Assembly: GCF_013608025.1 (NCBI RefSeq)
Contig: NZ_VDLV01000041.1
Location: forward strand, 38,963 to 102,962
Length of the DNA: 64,000 nt
Direction of reading: 5' to 3'
Source of the DNA: Pseudomonas brassicacearum subsp. neoaurantiaca
GTDB taxonomy: Bacteria; Pseudomonadota; Gammaproteobacteria; Pseudomonadales; Pseudomonadaceae
How positions within the stretch are numbered: the stretch's first letter is position 1; the number at the start of each line of letters is the position of its first letter. A program made the translations under genes and the position numbers. Below, piece by piece: positions 21,852-29,579 of the stretch. The notes under the pieces were generated by a model. That model was not told the origin of the DNA. It did no database searches and worked only from the letters and a program-made list of their open reading frames with translations.

Positions 21852-23498
21852 ATGAACAATCTGATCATCGCGGCCCTGTTGAGCGTCGCCCTAATGAGTG
21901 CCAACGATGCCCAGGCAGCGGAAACGAAAAAGGTCGATGTGCTGCTGGTGGGCGGCGGAATCATGAGTTCCACGCTGGGCATCTGGCTCAATGAGCTTGA
22001 GCCCGGTTGGTCAATGGAAATGGTCGAGCGCCTGGACGCGGTGGCTGAAGAAAGCTCCAATGGCTGGAACAACGCCGGTACCGGCCACTCGGCGCTGGCG
22101 GAACTGAACTACACGCCAATGGACGACCAAGGCAACGTCAACATTACCAAGGCCATCGAGATCAACGAAGCCTTCCAGATCACCCGGCAGTTCCTGGCAT
22201 GGCAAGTCAGGAACAACGTGCTCAAGAACCCTCGTTCGTTCATCAATTCCACCCCGCACATGAGCTTCGTCTGGGGCGACGACAACATCAAGTTCCTCAG
22301 GAAACGCTACGAGGCGCTGCAAGCAAGTCCGCTGTTCCGCCCCATGCAATATTCGGAAGATCCGGAGCAGATCAAAAAATGGGTGCCCTTGATGATGGAG
22401 GGCCGGGACCCGAACCAGAAGCTCGCAGTGACCTGGACGCCGATCGGCACTGACGTGAATTTTGGCGAGATCACCCGCCAGTACGTCAGCTACCTGCAAA
22501 GCAAACCCAATTTCAGCCTGAAGCTGTCCAGCGAAGTGCGCGACATCACCCGTAATGACGACGGCACCTGGCACGTCGAATACAAGAACCTGAAGGATGG
22601 CGAGACGACTGCCACCGACGCCAAATTCGTGTTCATCGGCGCGGGGGGCGGCGCGCTGCATCTGTTGCAAAAGTCGGGCATCCCGGAAGCGGACGATTAC
22701 GCCGGATTCCCGGTCGGCGGCTCGTTCCTGGTCGCCGAGAACCCCAGCGTTGCCGAGCGACACATGGCCAAGGCCTACGGAATCGCTTCCACCGGTGCGC
22801 CGCCAATGTCGGTGCCGCACCTGGATACCCGCGTACTCGACGGCAAGCGCGTCATCCTGTTCGGCCCCTTTGCGACCTTCTCCACCAAGTTCTTGAAGGA
22901 AGGCTCTTATTTTGACTTGTTCACCAGCATGACGCCCCACAACATCTGGCCCATGACCAAAGTCGGCATCGAGCAATACCCGCTGGTGGAATACCTGGCC
23001 GGCCAGCTCATGCTATCGGACGATGACCGCTTCAAGGCCCTGCAGGAGTACTTTCCCCAGGCCAAGCAAGAAGACTGGCGTCTATGGCAAGCTGGCCAGC
23101 GTGTACAGGTCATCAAGCGCGACGAGGAGAAAGGCGGCGTACTCAAGTTGGGCACCGAAGTGGTGGCCTCGCAGGATGGCAGCATTGCCGGCCTGCTCGG
23201 CGCATCCCCTGGCGCATCGACGGCTGCTCCGATCATGCTTGAGGTGATGCAGCGGGTGTTCAAGGACAAGGTCGCCTCGCCGGCCTGGCAGGAAAAGCTT
23301 CACCAGATCGTGCCCAGCTACGGAACACGACTCAACGATGATCCTGGCCGTGTCTACGAGGAATGGAAGTACACCAGCGACGTGCTGCAACTGGCACCGC
23401 CACCGGATATCCGTGGGAACAGTGAGCCAAAGGCCCCGACCAACAGCGATCCGGTGGGCCAGAAGCACAGCGATTCCGACCCGGACCTGGCGTTGTGA
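21852..23498 (+). CDS. mqo: Malate:quinone oxidoreductase
   Basis: 548 residues. The FAD-binding GGGIMSSTLG motif (about residues 35-44) is followed by the Mqo-specific NGWNNAGTGHSALAELNYTP. Mqo is a peripheral membrane flavoprotein that oxidises malate to oxaloacetate and passes electrons to quinone, replacing or supplementing NAD-malate dehydrogenase in Pseudomonas. The N-terminal hydrophobic stretch MNNLIIAALLSVALMSANDAQA looks like a signal peptide and is seen in some Pseudomonas Mqo paralogues. The C-terminus has a hydrophilic tail (residues about 520-548) beyond the usual core. Ribosome-binding site GGATGGAG precedes the ATG. Confidence 0.94.
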   Translation: MNNLIIAALLSVALMSANDAQAAETKKVDVLLVGGGIMSSTLGIWLNELEPGWSMEMVERLDAVAEESSNGWNNAGTGHSALAELNYTPMDDQGNVNITKAIEINEAFQITRQFLAWQVRNNVLKNPRSFINSTPHMSFVWGDDNIKFLRKRYEALQASPLFRPMQYSEDPEQIKKWVPLMMEGRDPNQKLAVTWTPIGTDVNFGEITRQYVSYLQSKPNFSLKLSSEVRDITRNDDGTWHVEYKNLKDGETTATDAKFVFIGAGGGALHLLQKSGIPEADDYAGFPVGGSFLVAENPSVAERHMAKAYGIASTGAPPMSVPHLDTRVLDGKRVILFGPFATFSTKFLKEGSYFDLFTSMTPHNIWPMTKVGIEQYPLVEYLAGQLMLSDDDRFKALQEYFPQAKQEDWRLWQAGQRVQVIKRDEEKGGVLKLGTEVVASQDGSIAGLLGASPGASTAAPIMLEVMQRVFKDKVASPAWQEKLHQIVPSYGTRLNDDPGRVYEEWKYTSDVLQLAPPPDIRGNSEPKAPTNSDPVGQKHSDSDPDLAL

Positions 23499-23520
23499 AG
23501 GTCGTCTTGGCCGGCAAGGG

Positions 23521-24498
23521 TTAAAACCACTCCCGGTGTGCCTCGAACGCCGCGCGGACCAACGCCACCAGCCGGGCGACCTCTTCCCGGTGTGCTTCAT
23601 CGCCGTGTACGGCCATCCAGACCTGCATCGTCATGTCACGGCCAAACAACTCGGGTAGCGGCTGCAGGTTTTTTTCCAACGCGCACACGTAATGCGGCAG
23701 CAGGCCGACGCAAGCACTCCATTGGATCATCTGGCGCATCAGTTCATAGGCGTTCACTTGAGTGACACCGGAACGACGCGCGTCGACTGCGTTATTCCAA
23801 GGTTGAAGGGAAGGAATATTCGCGTAGCTGTGCAGGCTCACCAGCATATAGTCCTGTAGCTCGGCCAGGCTGCGTGGACGGCTCGCTTCCCGTGAATACC
23901 GCTTGGCGATGTGCGGGATGTACTCCAGTTCGGCGAGGCAACTGAGCTCAGCCACCGGAAACGATAGCTGCGGCGCTTGCGCCTGCGGGTTGGTAAGCCA
24001 GACGACGACGTCCGCCTCGGCCGGCTCCTGGTCGGGGTTGCTGTCGAGACGCAGCAAGTTCAGGCGCACGTTGGCGTGTTGACGCACAAAGCCGAGCAGC
24101 TCGCGATTGAGGATGTCGTGCAACAGGGGCTCCGCCACGGCCACGCGAACCAATGCCTGATCCTCGACGAAGGCGTCAGGCAAAGCCAGCAAGGCTCGGT
24201 GAGCCAACAATTGGTTGCGCAGGCGCCGACCGTCCTGGCTGAGCACCAGTGCATTGCCTCGGTGCTCGAACAAGGGACTGCCGTAATGGATCGACAACCG
24301 CGAGAGCTTTTTTCGCAGCAACGACGCTTTGACGTTCAAGCTCCGCGCCGCCTGCATGAAGCAGCTGCAGCGCGCCGTCACCAGGAAAAACTCCAACGCC
24401 TGGAGATCCTTGAGGTTATCCAGATGCCGATCATCGCTATTGATCGAGGGTGGCAACCGCGCACAATCGTGAATCTGGCCAACGTCCTCCAAAGCCAT
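23521..24498 (-). CDS. LysR-family transcriptional regulator at the end of the pdt operon
   Basis: 325 residues. HTH region about residues 30-75 (LQALEFFLVTARCSCFMQAARSLNVKASLLRKKLSRLS), rather divergent from typical LysR, then an effector domain. The N-terminus is about 25 residues longer than usual, but the ATG at 24498 has a strong GGAGG, so I keep it. It begins 40 bp after the prolyl isomerase gene on the same strand and may be part of the same transcript. A LysR gene closes the same cluster in P. aeruginosa (from memory). Its target is unknown. Confidence 0.82.
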   Translation of the reverse strand: MALEDVGQIHDCARLPPSINSDDRHLDNLKDLQALEFFLVTARCSCFMQAARSLNVKASLLRKKLSRLSIHYGSPLFEHRGNALVLSQDGRRLRNQLLAHRALLALPDAFVEDQALVRVAVAEPLLHDILNRELLGFVRQHANVRLNLLRLDSNPDQEPAEADVVVWLTNPQAQAPQLSFPVAELSCLAELEYIPHIAKRYSREASRPRSLAELQDYMLVSLHSYANIPSLQPWNNAVDARRSGVTQVNAYELMRQMIQWSACVGLLPHYVCALEKNLQPLPELFGRDMTMQVWMAVHGDEAHREEVARLVALVRAAFEAHREWF

Positions 24499-24538
24499 AC
24501 GCCCTCCTCCCTAAGGTGTCCCCACGCGACCGCGCCGC

Positions 24539-25504
24539 TTAACGAACAGACTCCAATGCCTGATTCAGTTGCGCGCCATCGATGCTCAGCGTTGCCTTGC
24601 TCACCAGCCCTTCCATATAGGCCCTGGCCACTTGTTCCTGGCGCTGATTGCGCAGCGCCTCGCGCAGTTGTTCGCGAACTTCATCCAGGCTGGCGGCGCG
24701 TGCTGGCTGCATATCGGTCAGTTTGAGAATGTGAAAGCCCGCCTGGCTCCGCAAAGCGTCGGAAACGCTGCCGACCCGTTGTCGGCTCAAGACCTGGCGC
24801 ATCTCCGGCACATATTGCTGCAACGGTTGCAAGCCGCTGTCACCGCCCCGCTGGGCCGTTGCCTGATCCTCGGAAAACTGCCGGGCTAGCTCGGCGAAAT
24901 CGGCGTTGGGGGCCTGGGCACGACGAGCCAGCTCGGTGGCTTTCTTGCGTAGCGGTTCTTCGTTGGCTCCCGGCTCAACCGCGATGAAAATCTGGCTGAC
25001 GCGGTACAACGCCGGGCTTTGCAGCTTGTCCTTGGCGCCCTCGTAAGCCTGTTGCAGGGCTTGCTCATCCGGATAGTCGGCGGGGACCTGGCTGACGGAT
25101 TGCAAGTAGGTGCGCAGCAAAATCTGTTCGGTGGCCGCGCGGGTCATCTGTTGGATGTCCGGACGCTGCTGCCAACCCTGGGCGTCGGCCTGCTGCAACA
25201 GGGCTTTCTCTGCCAGGCGCGCACGGATCCAGCCCTCCAGTGCGCCACGATTGCCGCGCAGTTGCTCGCGCACCTGCGGTGTGAGCGAGCTCAACACAGC
25301 GTTGAGTTCGGCGCTGCTCAGTTGCAGTTCGCCCAGGCTGGCCACGGTCGGCGCCGCCTCGTCGGAGGTTCTGGCGGGTTTCGGTTGTGCCGCGGGCACC
25401 GAGGCTTGGGATACGCCGTCAGGGTTGGAGATCACCGTCAGTACAATGCCGCCGAGCACCAGGACAGCCGCACTGATGCCAGCCAGTTTGCTAAACCTGT
25501 TCAT
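24539..25504 (-). CDS. Membrane-anchored parvulin-type peptidyl-prolyl isomerase
   Basis: 321 residues: an N-terminal signal anchor (about residues 8-26), a SurA/PpiC-like helical chaperone region (50-150) and a parvulin domain (about 150-255; FSEDQATAQRGGDSGLQPL and SQAGFHILKLTD are its signature ends). It should act in the periplasm on folding of secreted or outer-membrane proteins. Being in an operon with a TpsB transporter and porin, it may serve the PdtA-PdtB pathway. It starts 5 bp after the YbjN gene. Confidence 0.87.
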   Translation of the reverse strand: MNRFSKLAGISAAVLVLGGIVLTVISNPDGVSQASVPAAQPKPARTSDEAAPTVASLGELQLSSAELNAVLSSLTPQVREQLRGNRGALEGWIRARLAEKALLQQADAQGWQQRPDIQQMTRAATEQILLRTYLQSVSQVPADYPDEQALQQAYEGAKDKLQSPALYRVSQIFIAVEPGANEEPLRKKATELARRAQAPNADFAELARQFSEDQATAQRGGDSGLQPLQQYVPEMRQVLSRQRVGSVSDALRSQAGFHILKLTDMQPARAASLDEVREQLREALRNQRQEQVARAYMEGLVSKATLSIDGAQLNQALESVR

Positions 25505-25509
25505 CGTAA

Positions 25510-25992
25510 TCAGGCCTCTTCGACCGCAGCTTCCTGCGTTACATCCGCACCGTCCTTTTGCTGCTCGCGTGCGTGCTGGCTGTAGTCGCGCAGGTACACC
25601 ACGAATTCTTGCAACAGCCGGTCCCAGAGTTCCAGCACGCCACGCACGTGGTCTTCGCTGACACCGGCGGCAACGATGGCGTCCATTTCCATCACCAGGA
25701 AATCACCCTGGCGACTCAGGCGGGCAAAGCGGCGGCTGGCATTCCATACCTGGACCAGGCCTTCAGGCAATTCGCCCTCGATGCGCAGCGCGCAACTGAA
25801 CGTGAAATCCAGAAAGCTGCCCTCGGTGGCGGCCGGGTTGCCGAAACGCACCGCAAAGCCAATGCCCTGGCTGGCGCTCAACAACTGCACCACGGCGCCT
25901 TGTTCGGTACGATTGACGCGGTAGCCGGCGGCTTGCAGCAGTTCGCCCAGTTGTTCGGGAGTGATGCTCAGGATCAGTGTTTGTGCGGTCAT
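25510..25992 (-). CDS. YbjN domain-containing protein
   Basis: 160 residues matching the YbjN/T3SS chaperone-like fold (ITPEQLGELLQAAGYRV at the N-terminus, FLDFTFSCAL and a Trp-Asn-x-x-Arg-Arg-Phe-Ala segment in the middle). There is no signal peptide, so it is probably cytoplasmic, and the C-terminus is charged. YbjN proteins are linked to stress and motility in enterobacteria, and the fold resembles secretion chaperones. In this operon a helper role for the secretion or motor proteins is possible but unproven. Confidence 0.75.
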   Translation of the reverse strand: MTAQTLILSITPEQLGELLQAAGYRVNRTEQGAVVQLLSASQGIGFAVRFGNPAATEGSFLDFTFSCALRIEGELPEGLVQVWNASRRFARLSRQGDFLVMEMDAIVAAGVSEDHVRGVLELWDRLLQEFVVYLRDYSQHAREQQKDGADVTQEAAVEEA

Positions 25993-26026
25993 GACTGGAT
26001 TTCCCTTGTGGTCATTTGATCAATGG

Positions 26027-26674
26027 TTATTTGCCGGCGGTGGTCTTGGCGGCATCGAACTGGGTCTGGTACAGCGCATCGCCATAGCGCTGCGCCAATT
26101 CTTCGAACTTCACCCGCGCGCCACTGGCGAAGGGTTGGCGGATCTTCAATACGTCGCTGACTTCGATGTTTTCGTAGGCAGTGAGAATCTCTTTGGCGAT
26201 GCCGTACATCTCTTGGTTTTTCGCCACGCACTGCTGCACTTCACTGTCCCGACTGGTCAGGCTGGCTTGCAGCGTGGCACGCGCCGCCTCTATACCCCGC
26301 GCACGGCCCAGCAGTTCTTCGTAGGCCTGCTTGAATTTGCCGACCTGCTCGGTACTGGCGGCTATCTGCGCCTGGGCGCTGCTGCGAACAGCGTCTTGCT
26401 GTGCGCCCAGTTGTTCGCTCTGGCTGCGCGCCTTGGCGAGTTCGGCGGTCAGTTGCTTGATTTGCGCTTGCGCCGCACTCAGCTCGGTTTGCGCCGCCTG
26501 GCGCGCGGCGGTGCCTTGCGCCTGTTCGCTCTGCAAGGCTTGCAGCTGTTGGGTGGTGCTGCGCAACTGGGCGCGCAAGCGTTCCTCCATGGTTTCCGCC
26601 GATGCGCCCAGGGCTGCACCGAGCCCCAACAGCAGCACCACGGCGTGGATCGCGGGATGAAATGACTTTTTCAT
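26027..26674 (-). CDS. Periplasmic coiled-coil protein
   Basis: 215 residues with a clear signal peptide (cleavage after LGASA, about residue 26) and a long Ala/Gln-rich heptad region (about 28-150) that should form a coiled coil. The C-terminal part (QCVAKNQEMYGIAKEILTAYENI) is conserved-looking but of no family I can name. It lies between the porin and the YbjN gene in the pdt-associated operon. It may brace the envelope apparatus, as coiled-coil partners do in Tol-Pal or TonB systems; this is inference. Confidence 0.7.
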   Translation of the reverse strand: MKKSFHPAIHAVVLLLGLGAALGASAETMEERLRAQLRSTTQQLQALQSEQAQGTAARQAAQTELSAAQAQIKQLTAELAKARSQSEQLGAQQDAVRSSAQAQIAASTEQVGKFKQAYEELLGRARGIEAARATLQASLTSRDSEVQQCVAKNQEMYGIAKEILTAYENIEVSDVLKIRQPFASGARVKFEELAQRYGDALYQTQFDAAKTTAGK

Positions 26675-26690
26675 GCTGTCTCTCCCGGCG

Positions 26691-28382
26691 CTAGAAGCGC
26701 GTGTTGAGCTCAAGTTGCAGAACGTCGATATCGAACGGCGCGCCGTAGACTTCTTCGCTGCTCAACCAGCGTGCGGTCGCGAACACGTTGTCTTCGATGC
26801 CGTAGTTGCCGCCGAGGAAATAGCCCTTGGCGTTGGTGCCACCGAGGTGGAACGAAGAGTCGTTGAAGCCGTCCGGCAAGGCATCCGGCTCGATGTGTTT
26901 GTAGCCGGCGAACAGGTTCCAATCGCCGCGCTTCTTCAGGTCCAAGGAACTGCCCAGGGTGAACTGCAGCATCCAGGCGGTATCGCCGCTTTCGATGTCA
27001 CCGTTTTCGTCCACGTTGTTGACCAGCGCGCCGGCCGAGCGCTTGCGCATCTTGCCTTCGTCGTAGCCGAGGTTGACCAGGTAGTTGCCCTGGCTGCGCA
27101 ACTTGAGATCGTCGAACAGCAAGGTGTCCCAGACCAGATTGAGGTCAAGCAGGTTGAACTCCGAGGCCAGGCCCACGAATTGTGGTTGCGGCGACGTGGT
27201 CGGTGCGGACGGGTCCGGCACCAGGTTGCGCAACTCCATCAAGGTGTTGCCCTTCTGCATGAACGCCGGACGCGTTTCGTCGCTGTCACAAGCCGGCGCG
27301 CCGTCGTAGATGGCGCAGGGATTGGAGCGTCGTCCTTCGATGTCGTCAAATTGGTAGTAGGCCAGCGCGCCCTTGATGCTGTTGTCCGGCGCAAACGCCC
27401 AGTTCGCACCGAGTTGCGCGCCGTAGAGCCATTTGTTCTCGCTGTCTTCTTTGTTCAAACCATCGCTCGACGCGCTGTCGGAGCTGTATTCCACCGGGAA
27501 CGCGCCCAAGGTGCCGAATACCGCCAGGTCGCGGTTCAACGGGTGATTGAACGAGCCGGCGATACCGTCGAAATTGAGATCGTTGGAATACAACAGATCG
27601 GTAGACATGAATGGATTGGGCATGCGTCCCCCGGTGAAGCTCCACTCCTTCGTCGGGCGGTAATTGAGGTAGCCCTGATCGAGCCACAGGTCCTTTTTGT
27701 CGAAGCCGCCGCCCAGCGTCTGGGTGGTGGACACAGGACTGCTGTCCGAGCCCGTGCCCAGCCGGATGGCGGCGGTCCATTGAGGAGAAAGCGCGGCCCG
27801 CAAGCCCATCCGGGCACGCAAGCGCAGCATGTTCTCGCGATCTTCGCGGGTGTTGAGCAGCGGTGGGTATTGCGTACCGCTTCTAGGGTTGACGTCATAG
27901 GGCCCGCTGTTATTGAGCTCGGCGAAATCGACGATCTCGTTGCTGTTGCTGCCCGAGTAATAGCGCGACTCGTTGCGCAAACGCACGTCGCCTTCAAACG
28001 TGATGCGCGACACCCAGTCGGGGAAGGTATTGGGCTGGGCCCAGTTTTCCTGTTTGGCCTGGGCGATCACCTCGGCTTTCACCTGGTCGCGAATCTGTTC
28101 CCGCACGATGGCCGGCACGTATTGCACCCGCACCTCCCCCGGCGCGCCGGGTGCCGGCACCGGCGCAGCAGTCGCGGCGGCCTGCCGGGCTTGCGTGGCC
28201 TCGGCTTCGGCCTGGTCGATCAGCGCTTGGGCCTGGTCCTGCTTGAGCACGCCTTGTTGCACCAACAGGCGAATCAGATTGACCGTAGCGTTCTGCGACG
28301 GCGTCTGCGCCAAGGCACTGCCCGTCAGGCTGGCGATCACCAGGCCGACACCCAGCGCCAATCGATTGATTTTGCAGATCAT
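26691..28382 (-). CDS. Putative outer-membrane porin with N-terminal coiled-coil segment
   Basis: 563 residues: a signal peptide ending ALAQ (about residue 26), a helical stretch (30-110, NLIRLLVQQGVLKQDQAQALI), and a beta-barrel of alternating aromatic strands ending in Phe (LELNTRF), the classic outer-membrane signature. It fits the putative porin family (Porin_5-like). I use the ATG at 28382, eight bases after AGGAG; a GTG lies two codons upstream. It follows the TonB-like gene by 35 bp, so this operon supplies both an inner-membrane motor and a possible outer-membrane partner. Confidence 0.82.
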   Translation of the reverse strand: MICKINRLALGVGLVIASLTGSALAQTPSQNATVNLIRLLVQQGVLKQDQAQALIDQAEAEATQARQAAATAAPVPAPGAPGEVRVQYVPAIVREQIRDQVKAEVIAQAKQENWAQPNTFPDWVSRITFEGDVRLRNESRYYSGSNSNEIVDFAELNNSGPYDVNPRSGTQYPPLLNTREDRENMLRLRARMGLRAALSPQWTAAIRLGTGSDSSPVSTTQTLGGGFDKKDLWLDQGYLNYRPTKEWSFTGGRMPNPFMSTDLLYSNDLNFDGIAGSFNHPLNRDLAVFGTLGAFPVEYSSDSASSDGLNKEDSENKWLYGAQLGANWAFAPDNSIKGALAYYQFDDIEGRRSNPCAIYDGAPACDSDETRPAFMQKGNTLMELRNLVPDPSAPTTSPQPQFVGLASEFNLLDLNLVWDTLLFDDLKLRSQGNYLVNLGYDEGKMRKRSAGALVNNVDENGDIESGDTAWMLQFTLGSSLDLKKRGDWNLFAGYKHIEPDALPDGFNDSSFHLGGTNAKGYFLGGNYGIEDNVFATARWLSSEEVYGAPFDIDVLQLELNTRF

Positions 28383-28417
28383 GAACACAACTCCTAATGG
28401 TCTCTTGGCGACCCGGC

Positions 28418-29140
28418 TCAGCCCGGTCGGCGTCCTTGTAGGCGGATACGCACCGGCACCTGCAACGAGGCGGGTGGACGTTCCAGATGGGGTGAAGCGC
28501 GCAAGGTCGCCAGGACCTTGGCGTCGAGTTCGGCATCGCCACTGCTGCGTCCCAGCTCCACGCGCGTCACGCGACCGGCCTGGTCCAGCCAGACATCAGC
28601 CTCCAGGCGAAACGCCAGGTTGCGCAGCTCGGGCGACTCGCGCAGCAAGCGCTGGAAGCTGTAGGCCAGGAACTGGCTGTAGGTGCCGTTGCCGAGGCGC
28701 CCGCCGCCGGTGCCGGCCATGCCGCCGCCCTTGCCCGCACCGATGTTGAAAGCGTCGGAACCCGCCTGGGCGTCACTGTTCATTTGCATCGGGTCGGCCA
28801 GGTCTTCGGCGGGCGAAGGCGGCGCCTCTTCCTCCGGCTTGACTTCCTCGGGCTCAGGCGTGGGCTCGGGCTCGACGATCTTTTCTTCCACCGGTTTTTC
28901 CGGCTCCGGCGGTTTTTCCGGCGGCGGAGGCGGAGGTGGCGGCAACGGAATGATCGCCGGGATCTTTGGCGCCTCGCGGCGAATGCCGCTCATGTCATTG
29001 GCCCACGTCCACAGCAGCCAGGCCAGGCCCGCACCCGCCAGCAGGCCAACGCTCCACAGCAGTACTCGACGCACCGTCCTGGTGACGTCGCGCTGTTGCT
29101 TCAGATGGCCGTTCTGCGGCTGTTCAGGAAAAGACGTCAT
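28418..29140 (-). CDS. TonB-like energy transducer
   Basis: 240 residues with TonB layout: a cytoplasmic N-terminus, one membrane helix (about 26-47), a long Pro/Glu/Lys-rich span (61-112, including eight consecutive prolines) and a C-terminal TonB domain (about 150-236). ADVWLDQAGRVTRVELGRSSGDAELD is typical of that domain. It would carry proton-motive force from the ExbB-ExbD motor across the periplasm. Its outer-membrane client is not identifiable; candidates are the porin, PdtB or another receptor. It begins 3 bp after exbD. Confidence 0.85.
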   Translation of the reverse strand: MTSFPEQPQNGHLKQQRDVTRTVRRVLLWSVGLLAGAGLAWLLWTWANDMSGIRREAPKIPAIIPLPPPPPPPPEKPPEPEKPVEEKIVEPEPTPEPEEVKPEEEAPPSPAEDLADPMQMNSDAQAGSDAFNIGAGKGGGMAGTGGGRLGNGTYSQFLAYSFQRLLRESPELRNLAFRLEADVWLDQAGRVTRVELGRSSGDAELDAKVLATLRASPHLERPPASLQVPVRIRLQGRRPG

Positions 29141-29143
29141 GGC

Positions 29144-29569
29144 TCAGCCCTGGCTCGGTTTGCCGGTGACCAGGCCGACCTGGGACAGCTCCAGGCGGCG
29201 CAAGAGGTCCAGCACTTCAATGACTTTCTGGTACTGCACCGTCGAGTCCCCGCGCACAATCACCGGGAAATCCGGGCTCTGCGCCTTCTCGATGCGCAAG
29301 CGGTCTTCCAGTTCGTTGAGAGTGACCGGGTAGGCATCGAGGAACACCTGGCCGCCATCATTGATGGAAATCGCCTTGGTCTTGGGTTGCGAAAGCGAGA
29401 TGGTCGAGCTGGCCTTGGGTAAGTTGATCTGGATGCCGGAGACCTGGGCGGTGGCGGTGAGGATGAACATCACCAGCACCACCATGAGCACGTCCACCAG
29501 TGGCGTGATGTTGATGGTGTCGACGGCGGCATCTTCGTCATCGTCCAGGGCGCTGTTGAGGTTGGCCAT
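29144..29569 (-). CDS. exbD: ExbD/TolR biopolymer transport protein
   Basis: 141 residues with one N-terminal membrane helix (about 23-42) holding the proton-carrying Asp26 (ITPLVDVLMVVLVMFI), then a periplasmic domain with the INLPKA motif. It forms the ion channel with the ExbB-like protein encoded 10 bp upstream. P. aeruginosa has the equivalent pair in the same cluster, next to pdtB (from memory). Confidence 0.9.
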   Translation of the reverse strand: MANLNSALDDDEDAAVDTINITPLVDVLMVVLVMFILTATAQVSGIQINLPKASSTISLSQPKTKAISINDGGQVFLDAYPVTLNELEDRLRIEKAQSPDFPVIVRGDSTVQYQKVIEVLDLLRRLELSQVGLVTGKPSQG

Positions 29570-29579
29570 GGTCGTCCCC

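Noticed and set aside
21635..22072. N-terminal extension of the DeoR gene back to 22072
   Set aside because: The extra 146 codons run antisense through the start of mqo and lack any domain; the HTH begins right after the ATG at 21634.
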